Numbered from the stretch's first letter, positions 20,772-30,272 are shown. The stretch is 64,000 bases of DNA from Comamonadaceae bacterium (GCA_027488255.1 JAIYBZ010000037.1:186001-250000), one strand, 5' to 3'. Translations and numbers: made by a program. Notes: a model not told the origin generated them from the sequence alone.

Positions 20772-21952
20772 TCGAAACCCCCGCCACCGCGCCGTCGGAG
20801 CGTTTGGCGGGGTTTGCCGCGCTGCTGCGCGAGCATGGTCTCACTGTGGGTGTGGCCGAACAACAAGCCATGATGCAAGCGGCCTTGTTGTGGGGGCCAT
20901 TGCAAGAGCGGCCTTTGCAAGCGGCTTGGCGCGCCATTGCTTGCCACAGCCACCGCGAGTGGCGGCTTTGGCCCGATGTGTACGAGCGCTATTGGCATCC
21001 TGAAAAACTGCGTGGTGGCGTCAAGGTCAGCGGTCAGACCCGGCCCAGCCGAAATCTGCGCCAACAGGTGCAAGCTCTGCACGAGCAAATGGACGCCGCC
21101 CAAACACCAGCGAGCCAAGCGGGCGCACAAAAATCAGCGCCTCATACCGCGGGCGACAACCCGTCGATTGGGCAAGATGAGCAAGGCGCAGGCTCGCCGC
21201 GTGCCCAAGGTGGGGCCAGCCGAACCGAGGCCTTGCACCAGCGCGATGGCCAAATGTGGATGCCACAAGAACTCAGCGCCTTGCAGCAGATTGCCCGTCA
21301 GATCACGGCCCAATTGCAAGCGCGCCCCACCCGCCGTTGGCGCATGGACGCCAGGGGCTCGCGTTTGGATTTACGTCAAACCATGCGCCGTAGCGTGGGC
21401 TGGGGCGGCGAGTTGATGCAGCCGGCTTGGAAAGTCAAACGCGTGGAGCCGCCCCAGCTGTTCATCTTGGCCGATGTGAGCCGCTCGATGGAGTCGCATG
21501 CCGCGCTGTTTTTGCGGGTGGCCCGTGCTTTTGCCCTCGAAGCTGAGGCCCGTGTGTTTGTCTTTCACACCCGCTTGACCGAAGTCACGCCCTATATGCA
21601 CCGAGACACGCCGGCCATTCAAGAAAAAGTCAATGCGGTGACGGCCGGCTTTGGCGGTGGCACGCGCATCGCGGCCAGCCTGCAAGACTTTGCGCGGCAC
21701 CATGCACGCGCTCAACTCAACCGAGGCTCGCGGGTGTGGGTTTTTTCGGATGGCTTTGACACCGACGAGCCCGACCAGTTGGCCCTGGCACTGCAAGATG
21801 TGAGTGCAAGGGGGGCCCGCATCAGCTGGTTTTACCCGACTCGGCAAGTGCCGGCGTCGGCCGCATTGCAGCTGGCTTGCCGCCACATCGAACGTTTCGT
21901 CCCGCTGGCCAGTTTGGCCGACCTCAAGGCCGCGCGGCATGTGCTGCACTGA
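20768..21952 (+). CDS. coxE: VWA-domain protein, CoxE
   Basis: LFILADVSRSMESHAALFLRVARAF (MIDAS); ATGA coupling to coxD. Confidence 0.92.
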   Translation: MIETPATAPSERLAGFAALLREHGLTVGVAEQQAMMQAALLWGPLQERPLQAAWRAIACHSHREWRLWPDVYERYWHPEKLRGGVKVSGQTRPSRNLRQQVQALHEQMDAAQTPASQAGAQKSAPHTAGDNPSIGQDEQGAGSPRAQGGASRTEALHQRDGQMWMPQELSALQQIARQITAQLQARPTRRWRMDARGSRLDLRQTMRRSVGWGGELMQPAWKVKRVEPPQLFILADVSRSMESHAALFLRVARAFALEAEARVFVFHTRLTEVTPYMHRDTPAIQEKVNAVTAGFGGGTRIAASLQDFARHHARAQLNRGSRVWVFSDGFDTDEPDQLALALQDVSARGARISWFYPTRQVPASAALQLACRHIERFVPLASLADLKAARHVLH

Positions 21953-21991
21953 GCCCTATTTGAATTCAAGATGGACCCCAAGGAGAGCGCC

Positions 21992-22873
21992 ATGAACCGC
22001 AACGAATGGATCAACCAAGCCAGCAAATTGCAAGCGGCCGAGCAGCCCTTTGCTTTGGTCACCGTGCTGCGTGCCCAAGCCCCCACCTCCGGCAAAGCTG
22101 GCGACAAAGCTGTGGTCACAGCCGATGGCCAAATTCACGGCTGGATCGGTGGCGGTTGCGCTCAACCTGCGGTCATCAAGACGGTGCGACGCGCCCTGTT
22201 GGACGGCCAGCCACGCACCATCCGAATTGCGCCCGCTGACGAAAGTGCCGAACGCGATTTGGGCGAAGTGCTCGAGTTCGGCATGGCTTGCCACTCCGGC
22301 GGCACGCTCGAATTGTTCATTGATCCGATCATGCCCTCGGCAATGCTCACCGTGGTGGGCGACTCGCCGGTGGCCCGCGCCATTGCGTGCTTGGCGCCTC
22401 GCGTTGGCTTGCGCGTGGCGGTGGTGGCGCATGGCGCGCAGGCCGCGGACTTCCCCGATGCCGACACCGTGCAGAGCACCGACCAAATTGAAACTGTGGG
22501 CGCGCAATTGGCGTCAACGCCGTTTGTGGTGGTGGCCACTCAAGGCCGCCGCGATTTGCAGGGACTCAAGGTGGCGCTGGCCTTGCAACCACAAGGGCTG
22601 TGGTTTGTCTCCAGCGCACGCAAGGCCCAAGTCATGTTGGACAGCTTGGTCAGCAGCGGCGAAGACCCAGCAGCCGTGGCCCGCATCGTGGCACCTGCAG
22701 GCGAATCCATTGGCGCGCAAACCCCCGAAGAAATTGCGCTGTCTGTGTTGACCTCGGTGGTCGCCGCCCGCAGAGGCCGTGAGCCCCAGCCGGTCTCCAA
22801 GCGGACGCCCGTGGTCACTGAGGCGCCGGTGTCTGTGGCAGCATCTGGCAAACCGTCTTGCTGTGGAGGCTGA
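21992..22873 (+). CDS. coxF: XdhC-family Mo-cofactor maturation protein, CoxF-like
   Basis: DGQIHGWIGGGCAQPAV...ECHSGGTLELFIDP-type motif (FGMACHSGGTLELFIDP); RBS AAGGAGAG. Confidence 0.85.
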   Translation: MNRNEWINQASKLQAAEQPFALVTVLRAQAPTSGKAGDKAVVTADGQIHGWIGGGCAQPAVIKTVRRALLDGQPRTIRIAPADESAERDLGEVLEFGMACHSGGTLELFIDPIMPSAMLTVVGDSPVARAIACLAPRVGLRVAVVAHGAQAADFPDADTVQSTDQIETVGAQLASTPFVVVATQGRRDLQGLKVALALQPQGLWFVSSARKAQVMLDSLVSSGEDPAAVARIVAPAGESIGAQTPEEIALSVLTSVVAARRGREPQPVSKRTPVVTEAPVSVAASGKPSCCGG

Positions 22874-23556
22874 ACATGGGTTGCATTCTTAAAGGAGGAG
22901 GCGGGCTTTACAGCCGTGTCACCGTGGGCGCGGTGCTGTTGGCGGCCGGTTCGGCCTCGCGCATGGGGCACCGACCCAAGTGCTTGTTGGAGTTGGGCGG
23001 CGTGCCGCTGATTCGTCGTCAATTGATTGCTTTGTCGGGCGCGGGTGTGGACGAAGTGGTGGTGGTGCTCGGCCATTACGCCGATCGCATCGAAGAGGTG
23101 GTGAAAGAGTTTCCGGTCACCTTGGTGCGCAACCCCGACCCCGATGCCGGACAAATCTCCTCTCTGCGTTTGGGCTTGCAAAGCCTGTCTCAAAAACTGG
23201 ATGCTGTGTTGGTGGCATTGGCCGACCAGCCGCTCATCCACTCGCAGGACATCAATGACCTGATTGGCGCCTACAAAAAGCGACCCGCAGGAACCCAAGT
23301 GGTGCAGCCCACGGTGGACGGTTTGCCCGGCAATCCGGTGATGTTCAGCAACGAAGTGCGGGAACAAATTTTGGCGGGTGACGCCCGCATCGGCTGCCGT
23401 CAATGGCAAGCGGCCAACCCTGAACAAGTGCACCCCTGGAGCAGCAGCAACAGCCGCTATCGCACCGATGTCGATACGCCCGAAGACATCGAAGCTTTGG
23501 CGGCACGCACGGGGCATCGGCTCAAGTGGCCAGCAGACTTTTTGAGTGTGGTCTGA
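22873..23556 (+). CDS. MobA-like NTP transferase (MocA-type molybdopterin cytidylyltransferase); exact start uncertain
   Basis: VGAVLLAAGSASRMGHRPKCLLELGGVPLIRRQ...ALADQPLI...GLPGNPVMF; overlaps or abuts coxF. Confidence 0.85.
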   Translation, partial: NMGCILKGGGGLYSRVTVGAVLLAAGSASRMGHRPKCLLELGGVPLIRRQLIALSGAGVDEVVVVLGHYADRIEEVVKEFPVTLVRNPDPDAGQISSLRLGLQSLSQKLDAVLVALADQPLIHSQDINDLIGAYKKRPAGTQVVQPTVDGLPGNPVMFSNEVREQILAGDARIGCRQWQAANPEQVHPWSSSNSRYRTDVDTPEDIEALAARTGHRLKWPADFLSVV

Positions 23557-23590
23557 ATCGACCCCCGCTCAATTCAAACACGCGCTGCCC

Positions 23591-24310
23591 ATGATCCCCG
23601 CTGATCCTTTGCACCAGTTTTGGCAAACGCCGATCGGTGTGCACCGTTTTGCAGAGGCCGAGTCGGTCAATGCGGTGTTGGTACGCGTCTTTCAGTCCAT
23701 GCGCGCCACCGATCTCGCTGCCGGTCAGCAAGGCAACAACGGGCATCCTGTGCCGAAGGCTTTTTATGCCAGTCGCGATGATTTGTTGCAGCGCATTCGA
23801 TTGGCCGAATGGGAACAGTTGGTGGGCTTCTTGGTGGACAGCGTGCGGCAAACGGTGGTGTTGGCCAACCAGGGTGCTTGGCCCGAGGGCAAGCCGGGGT
23901 TTCAGATCGCCCTGCGTGGCATTTGGTTTCAGATATCCAGCCAAGGCAGCCACCACGACGTGCATACCCACGGCAACTGTTCTTGGTCGGGGGTGTATTG
24001 CTTGCAGGTGGATCCGCCAGAGCAACGCAGTGCCCACCCGGTGTTGGGCGCAGCCAATGGGGTGACCCGTTTTTATGGCCCACACTTCAACCGGCTAGGC
24101 GGCGCGGCGATGGATTTTGGCAATGCGTATTTGCAAAATGCCCACCTCGACATCGCGCCTGTACCCGGTCAGTTGGTGGTGTTTCCTTCGTGGTTGCCGC
24201 ACCAAGCCATGCCTTATCACGGCACGACCGATCGGGTGATCGTGTCCTTCAATGTCAGTGTGCACGCCGCCGGCGGCTCGGACCAACTGCATGGCTATGC
24301 CCCGGTTTGA
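23591..24310 (+). CDS. 2OG-Fe(II) oxygenase superfamily protein, TIGR02466-like
   Basis: HHDVHTHGNCSWSGVYCLQVD ... GQLVVFPSWLPHQAMPYHGTTDRVIVSFNV: His/His/Arg arrangement of this family. Confidence 0.8.
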   Translation: MIPADPLHQFWQTPIGVHRFAEAESVNAVLVRVFQSMRATDLAAGQQGNNGHPVPKAFYASRDDLLQRIRLAEWEQLVGFLVDSVRQTVVLANQGAWPEGKPGFQIALRGIWFQISSQGSHHDVHTHGNCSWSGVYCLQVDPPEQRSAHPVLGAANGVTRFYGPHFNRLGGAAMDFGNAYLQNAHLDIAPVPGQLVVFPSWLPHQAMPYHGTTDRVIVSFNVSVHAAGGSDQLHGYAPV

Positions 24311-25424
24311 AAGTGCCCCTTCAGTGACCCATGTGCCGCGTGCCCTGGCGCATGCGGGCGAGTTGGCGCAGTGGAGCGTGACCCTGCTGGCGTGGCTTTG
24401 GCTGGGCGAGCAAGGCATGCGCTGGGGCTGGGGTTGGGCCAGTGGCGTGCTGGCTGTGGCGCTGTGGTGGTCGGCCCGTTTGTGGGTGCGCGGCAGCACT
24501 TGGGCCTTGCAGTCCCATCCCTTGCGCATGGCGACCTTGGGTTTTTTGACGGCCTTGGGTGTGGGCTTGCCCGAGGTCTTGACCCAATCGGAAGGCGCGC
24601 ATCTTGGCTTGTTGTTGCTGGCTGGGGTCTGGGGTGTTTGGAGCGGCTGTTTGGAAACGCGCAACCGCGTCAGCACCTTTCAACTCGGCAAATTGGCCTG
24701 GCACCCCTTGGTGGCGGGTGCGTTGGTCGCGTTGATTGCTCAAGCGTCGAAGGGCTCATGGCTTTCCCATGGGGCCGTGATGCTGGTGCTGGCCTTTTCG
24801 GCGGCGGTCTTTTCGGCCCGAGATCGTTGGGGGGCAGCGCCTTCGCTGACTTGTGCAGGGCCCCGCAGCGGTGCCTCAGAGCTGTTGGCACCTTCCGCCA
24901 TGGGCTTGATGATGGGCAGTTTGTGGTTGGGCAATGTTTGGTGTGCGGGACTGGGCTGGCGCACCGAAACCATGCTGGGGGTGCACCTTGCCCTCATGGC
25001 CGGCGCACCTCCTCTTGTAGCCGGGCTCATGCGCTGGCAGGGAACATGGGCGGCCAATCGCTTGGCGCACCGCAACGTTACTTTTCTAAGCCTTGCCTTG
25101 TTGGTCGTGGGCGCGCTCATGCTGTTGGGCCAGTCGCCGGTACACGGCCTCTTGGCCATGTTGTTGCCCTCTCTTGCTTGGGCCTTGCATTGTGTGGCGC
25201 CTCGTGAGGGCCGCGATCTATTGCATCGGATGCCGCCATGGCTGGCCCGCGCCACGGCGCTGCTGCTCGGTCCGGGCTTGTTGCTGTGGGTAGGCACTCT
25301 CAGTCCGGTGGTTGGCCCGGCGGCCGTGCAATGGGCCATGGCTTTGTTGGGCACTTTGGCGGCCTTGCAGCTCGTGGTGCAGTGGACCAGCCCTGCGCGA
25401 CAAGCCCGGTGGTCCGCGCTGTGA
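24291..25424 (+). CDS. Polytopic integral membrane protein of unknown function within cox island
   Basis: Roughly 10-12 hydrophobic segments, Leu/Ala/Trp-rich; overlaps the upstream oxygenase gene; no family confidently recognised. Confidence 0.75.
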   Translation: MAMPRFESAPSVTHVPRALAHAGELAQWSVTLLAWLWLGEQGMRWGWGWASGVLAVALWWSARLWVRGSTWALQSHPLRMATLGFLTALGVGLPEVLTQSEGAHLGLLLLAGVWGVWSGCLETRNRVSTFQLGKLAWHPLVAGALVALIAQASKGSWLSHGAVMLVLAFSAAVFSARDRWGAAPSLTCAGPRSGASELLAPSAMGLMMGSLWLGNVWCAGLGWRTETMLGVHLALMAGAPPLVAGLMRWQGTWAANRLAHRNVTFLSLALLVVGALMLLGQSPVHGLLAMLLPSLAWALHCVAPREGRDLLHRMPPWLARATALLLGPGLLLWVGTLSPVVGPAAVQWAMALLGTLAALQLVVQWTSPARQARWSAL

Positions 25425-25476
25425 GCGCGGCCTTTCACGCCGATGAAGACGATGACCTTTTGAATGGAGACCCTGC

Positions 25477-26481
25477 ATGAACAGCATTGACATCGATGTG
25501 ATCCGAACCGCCCTCGATTGGCAAAGTCGGGGACACCGCGTGGTGATGGGCACCGTGGTTCGCACTTGGGGCTCGGCGCCTCGTCCACCGGGTTCGCTCA
25601 TGATCATTCGGGGTGATGGCCAGGTTGCTGGCTCGGTCTCGGGCGGTTGCATTGAAGACGATTTGATTCGCCGCGTCGCCGCCGGCGAGCTGGCCATGCG
25701 TTTGCCCGAAACCACCACCTATGGCCAAACCGCCGAAGAGGTGCGCCGCTTTGGACTGCCTTGCGGCGGCTCGGTGCAAGTGGTGCTAGAGCCTCTGTCG
25801 CCGCAATCGCAGCTGCGTGAGTTGTTGGTTCACATCGAGCAACACCAGCGTGTTGAAAGGCGTCTGGACATGGCCACTGGCATGGTGCGCATGGCCACCG
25901 CGCAAGACGGCGACAAGCTGCAATTTGACGGAGACTGCCTGACCACGGTGCACGGCCCGCGCCTGCGCTTGTTGGTCATTGGCGGCGGTCAGTTGTCGCG
26001 TTACTTGGCGGCCATGGCCGTCATGTTGGACTACCAAGTCACAGTGTGCGAGCCGCGCGTGGAATACCACGAGGGCTGGGAAACCATGGCCGGCGTGACC
26101 TTGTCAACGCAAATGCCCGACGACTTGGTGCTGGCCATGCGCCTCGACCACAACAGCGCCGTGGTGGCGGTGACGCACGACCCCAAGTTGGACGATTTGG
26201 CCCTGATGGAGGCTCTGCGCACACCCGCCTTCTATGTGGGCGCATTGGGCTCGTTGCACAACAACCAGCAGCGCCGCAAGCGCTTGCTCGAGTTTGATGT
26301 CACAGAAGAAGAAGTGCGTCAGCTGCACGGCCCGGTGGGCTTGAATTTGGGCGCCTTGACGCCGCCTGAGATCGCCATGAGCATCGTGGCCGAAATGACC
26401 GCCATGCGGCGCGGCACCGATTTGAGCCAAGCCCTCAGCAATTGGTCAGGCTCGAAAACCGTGTGTGGTTTGTCGGTTTGA
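25477..26481 (+). CDS. XdhC/CoxI family maturation protein
   Basis: GSVSGGCIEDDLIRR...RFGLPCGGSVQVVLEPL...LLVIGGGQLSRYLAAMAVMLDYQVTVCEPR...GLNLGALTPPEIAMSIVAEMTAMR. Confidence 0.88.
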   Translation: MNSIDIDVIRTALDWQSRGHRVVMGTVVRTWGSAPRPPGSLMIIRGDGQVAGSVSGGCIEDDLIRRVAAGELAMRLPETTTYGQTAEEVRRFGLPCGGSVQVVLEPLSPQSQLRELLVHIEQHQRVERRLDMATGMVRMATAQDGDKLQFDGDCLTTVHGPRLRLLVIGGGQLSRYLAAMAVMLDYQVTVCEPRVEYHEGWETMAGVTLSTQMPDDLVLAMRLDHNSAVVAVTHDPKLDDLALMEALRTPAFYVGALGSLHNNQQRRKRLLEFDVTEEEVRQLHGPVGLNLGALTPPEIAMSIVAEMTAMRRGTDLSQALSNWSGSKTVCGLSV

Positions 26482-26654
26482 TTCAGGGTTTGCCCGATGT
26501 TGAGCCTTGAGTGACAGTCCGATGGGGCGGGTCACTTTAATTTGCGGGGTTGAGATTTAAAGCACGGCGAAACCAGCCCGTAGCCGTTGTCTTGCGTGTG
26601 CAGTTTGGTGGGGCAAAGCCCTGTTCATCAGTCAGCGTTCAACAGGAGAAACGC

Positions 26655-27128
26655 ATGGTTCGATTCAAAGTGAATGGCGAGGCCGTCTCGGTCGATGCCA
26701 CGCCAGAGACCCCTTTGCTGTGGGTCATCCGCGAAAAGCTCAACCTCACCGGCACCAAGTTCGGTTGCGGCATTGCCCAGTGCGGCGCCTGCACGGTGCA
26801 CCTGAACGGCGAACCCGTGCGTTCTTGTGCGCTGCCCGTATCGGCTGTGGACGGCAAAAACATCACCACCGTCGAAGGCCTGATGAAGACCCCCACCGGT
26901 CAAGCCCTGCAAGCCGGGTGGGTCAAGGCCCAAGCCCCGCAGTGTGGCTATTGCCAGTCGGGTCAGCTCATGACGGCGGCCAAGGTGATCAGCGTGGTCA
27001 AGAAAAACCTGAGTCGCACCGAAATTTTGGAAGCCATGAGCGGCAACATTTGCCGCTGTGGCACTTACAACCAGATCGCCACCGCTGTCTCGCACGCCCA
27101 GAAAACCCTCAAAGGAGGCAAGGCATGA
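26655..27128 (+). CDS. (2Fe-2S)-binding small subunit, isoquinoline 1-oxidoreductase/aldehyde oxidase type
   Basis: GCGIAQCGACTVHLNGEPVRSC...QCGYCQSGQLMTA...MSGNICRCGTYNQI. Confidence 0.92.
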   Translation: MVRFKVNGEAVSVDATPETPLLWVIREKLNLTGTKFGCGIAQCGACTVHLNGEPVRSCALPVSAVDGKNITTVEGLMKTPTGQALQAGWVKAQAPQCGYCQSGQLMTAAKVISVVKKNLSRTEILEAMSGNICRCGTYNQIATAVSHAQKTLKGGKA

Positions 27129-29302
27129 AAACGATGAACAACCCATTGACACCCAGCGTCTCTCGCCGCTCTTTCATCCTCGGCTCTGGCGGTTTGGCTT
27201 TGGGCCTGTCCTTTGGCCTGACGCAAACCGAATTGGCACTGGCCCAAACACCCGGCGCAGGCGGCTTTGGCCCCAACAGCTGGATCAACATTGGCTTGGA
27301 TGGCGTGGTGACGTTGATGTCGCCCGCCGCTGAAATGGGCCAAGGCACCATGACCGCCATGCCCCTGCTGCTGGCTGAAGAAATGGATCTGGACTGGAGC
27401 CAAGTGCGCGTGGTGCAGTCTCCCAGCGACCCCAAGCGCTTTGGCAATCCCCGCTTTGGTGGCGGCATGACCACAGGCGCATCCCGCACGGTGCAAGGCT
27501 ACTACGAACCACTGCGCCTGGCGGGTGCCCAAGCCCGCTTGGTGATGGTGAACGCCGCGGCGCAAGCCATGGGCGTGCCCGCTGCCGAGCTGCGCACCGA
27601 AGCCAGCCGCGTGATCCACAGCAGTGGACGTGCCATGACTTATGCAGACATTGCCAAGGTGGCAGCGGTTCCTGCCGAGTTGCCCAAAGTCGACAAGAGC
27701 ATGCTCAAGCCGATGGCGCAGTTCCGCTTGATCGGCAAAGACATTCCCCGAGTGGATGTGCCTGCCAAGTCGAGCGGACAGGCCAAGTACGGTATTGACC
27801 AGCGTTTGCCGGGCATGCTGTGGGCCTCGGTGTTGCGCGCACCGGTGCAAGGCGAAGTGCCTGAGAGCGTTGACGACACAGCCGCACGTGCAGTGGCGGG
27901 CGTGAAGAATGTGGTGCGTTTGCCTTATGGCGTGGCCGTGGTGGCCGATTCGTTTTACACCGCCAAAGTGGCGCGCGACAAACTCAAGGTGGTCTGGAGT
28001 CAAAAATCCAAAGCCCGGACGCAATACACCGATCAAATGCGCGTGGAATACACCAAGCGTGCAGAAGATTTGTACGACAAAGGGGTCGCCTTCATTGCCC
28101 ACGGTGACGCAGCCAAGCAGTTGGCGGGTGCGACGCGCACCTTCAGCGCCACCTACATCAGCGAAATGGTCAGCCACATTTGCCTCGAGCCCATGAACTG
28201 CACAGCGCGTGTGGATGGCGACAAGATCGAAGTTTGGGCACCTGCCCAGTCGGCCTCGTTTGTCACCGGCACCGTTGCCGGTGCGGCCGGCTTCAAGCCT
28301 GAAAACATCACCGTCAACATCACCTTGCTGGGCGGTGGTTTTGGTCGACGTGTGGAAGCCGACTACTCGGCAGATGCGGCTTTGGTGGCCAAGGCCATGC
28401 CCGGCACTCCGATTCAGGTGATCTGGACCCGTGAAGACGACATGGTCCACGACAAGTACCGCCCGATGACCGGACAGCATTTGGTGGCCGGTGTGGACGC
28501 CCAAGGCAAGATCGTCGGCCTGTTGCACCGCGTGGTGTCTGAGGGCATTTACGCCCGGGTGGTGCCGCCTGCTTTCAAAGCCTCGGGCGGCAAAGACGCG
28601 CCCGTCATGGAAGGCACCGAAATCACCTACGACATTCCCGACCACAGCGTGCAGTTCATGATCGAAGAGCGCGGCATTCAAGCCGGCTTTTGGCGTGCCG
28701 TGGGCCCTGGCTATACCAAGTTCGCGATCGAGACCCTGATCGACGAAGTCGCGCGTGGCGTGAAAGCAGACCCCCTGGACTACCGCATGGATCTGCTGAA
28801 GAAACACCCGCGCGGTCAAGCCGTGCTCAAAGCGGTGGCCGACATGTCGCAATGGGGCAAGGCCAAGTTGCCCAAAGGCCACGCGCTGGGTCTGGCGTTC
28901 TCAGATGCCTGGAACACCTACTGCGGCATGGTGGTGCAGGTGTCTATCGTCAATGGCCGTCCCAAGGTGCACAAGGTCTGGTCTGCGGTGGATTGCGGCC
29001 ACGCCTTGCAACCGCAAAATGTGCAGGTGCAAATTGAAGGCTCGGTGATCTATGGTTTGTCAGCGGCTTTGCACGAGCACATGGACTTCCGCGCGGGCGA
29101 GCCTCTGCAAACCAACCTGAACAAATACCAAGTGCTGCGTGCCCACGAAGCCCCCGAAGTGTTTGTCAAGGTGATGCCCACCGACAACCACCCCGGCGGC
29201 ATTGGTGAAGTGGGCCTGCCCCCCTTGGCACCCGCTATTGCCAACGCGATCGCGTCGATCAATGGCAAACGCTTGCGGGCCTTGCCGTTGCCAATGGTGT
29301 GA
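27125..29302 (+). CDS. Molybdopterin-binding large subunit, IorB-like, Tat-exported
   Basis: SRRSFILGSGGLALGL Tat motif; GGGFGRRVEADYSADAAL; GFWRAVGPGYTKFAIETLIDEVA; GGIGEVGLPPLAPAIANAI. Confidence 0.9.
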   Translation: MKTMNNPLTPSVSRRSFILGSGGLALGLSFGLTQTELALAQTPGAGGFGPNSWINIGLDGVVTLMSPAAEMGQGTMTAMPLLLAEEMDLDWSQVRVVQSPSDPKRFGNPRFGGGMTTGASRTVQGYYEPLRLAGAQARLVMVNAAAQAMGVPAAELRTEASRVIHSSGRAMTYADIAKVAAVPAELPKVDKSMLKPMAQFRLIGKDIPRVDVPAKSSGQAKYGIDQRLPGMLWASVLRAPVQGEVPESVDDTAARAVAGVKNVVRLPYGVAVVADSFYTAKVARDKLKVVWSQKSKARTQYTDQMRVEYTKRAEDLYDKGVAFIAHGDAAKQLAGATRTFSATYISEMVSHICLEPMNCTARVDGDKIEVWAPAQSASFVTGTVAGAAGFKPENITVNITLLGGGFGRRVEADYSADAALVAKAMPGTPIQVIWTREDDMVHDKYRPMTGQHLVAGVDAQGKIVGLLHRVVSEGIYARVVPPAFKASGGKDAPVMEGTEITYDIPDHSVQFMIEERGIQAGFWRAVGPGYTKFAIETLIDEVARGVKADPLDYRMDLLKKHPRGQAVLKAVADMSQWGKAKLPKGHALGLAFSDAWNTYCGMVVQVSIVNGRPKVHKVWSAVDCGHALQPQNVQVQIEGSVIYGLSAALHEHMDFRAGEPLQTNLNKYQVLRAHEAPEVFVKVMPTDNHPGGIGEVGLPPLAPAIANAIASINGKRLRALPLPMV

Positions 29303-29403
29303 GCGCGCTCACGTCAAGGCCAAGGTGATTATCTTGGCCTTGGCGTCTGGTGTCTGGGTTCATGCGTCAGGCGGGCTACAGCCTTGGCCCCAGTCAACCT
29401 GAT

Positions 29404-30237
29404 TCACTGATAAGGACGTATCCAGTCCAGGCCCCGTGATGTGCCGCCTGCGGAGGCATCGGCCGGGTTGTACTCGCAGCCGATCCAGCCATGCCAGCCA
29501 CATTCGGCCGAGACCTTGTCGATGGTCTTAAAAATGTGTGCCCAGTTCACTTCGCCCGTGCCAGGTTCGTGGCGGTGTGGCACTTCGGCGATTTGGAAAT
29601 GCCCCACCCGGCCTGTCGGCAAGTACTGTGCAATTTTGCTGCTCAAGTCGCCTTCCACAATTTGGCAGTGGAACAAATCCATTTGTACTTTCACATGCGC
29701 AGCACCCACGACCTGCACGATGCGGTGGGCATGGTCTTGTCGGTTCACGTGAAAGCCGGGCACGCTGCGGGGGTTGATGGGCTCGATCAACACCTCGCGC
29801 CCGGCCTTGGCCGCTTCGCCAGCGGCCCATTTCAAGTTGGCCACCAAAGTGGCGTCGGCGACTTCGGCGCTGGCACCTTCGGCCCGCAGACCCACCATGG
29901 CGTGAATGCGTGGGCAGTCCAGCACTTCGGCATAGGCTAAGGCCTGCGCAAAGCCGGTGCGGAACTCGGCTTCACGTCCGGGCACACTCGCGGTGCCCCG
30001 GCTGCCGCTCTCCCAGGCCTGCGCAAAGCCGGCGGTGTCGGTGCCCCCCGAGGGGGTGTTGAACAACACCTGCTGCAAACCATGGGTGCGCAAACGGGCG
30101 GCCAATTCTGCAGCGGGATAAGCATAAGGAAACAAATACTCCACGGCCTTGAAGCCGTCTTTGGCCGCCGCTTCAAAGCGGTCCAAAAACGGCAAGTCGG
30201 GGTACATCATGCTGAGGTTGGCGGCAAAACGAGGCAT
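29404..30237 (-). CDS. otnI: 2-oxo-tetronate isomerase / hydroxypyruvate isomerase family
   Basis: MPRFAANLSMMYPDLPFLDRFEAAAKDGFKAVEYLFPY...LIEPINPRSVPGFHVNRQDHAHRIV. Confidence 0.9.
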   Translation of the reverse strand: MPRFAANLSMMYPDLPFLDRFEAAAKDGFKAVEYLFPYAYPAAELAARLRTHGLQQVLFNTPSGGTDTAGFAQAWESGSRGTASVPGREAEFRTGFAQALAYAEVLDCPRIHAMVGLRAEGASAEVADATLVANLKWAAGEAAKAGREVLIEPINPRSVPGFHVNRQDHAHRIVQVVGAAHVKVQMDLFHCQIVEGDLSSKIAQYLPTGRVGHFQIAEVPHRHEPGTGEVNWAHIFKTIDKVSAECGWHGWIGCEYNPADASAGGTSRGLDWIRPYQ

Positions 30238-30272
30238 CGGTTTTCTTTCTAGAAACGAGGGGCAAACGGCCT

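Noticed and set aside
27065-28882. 605-aa antisense ORF to the IorB-like gene
   Set aside because: Shadow ORF; coding strand has strong family motifs
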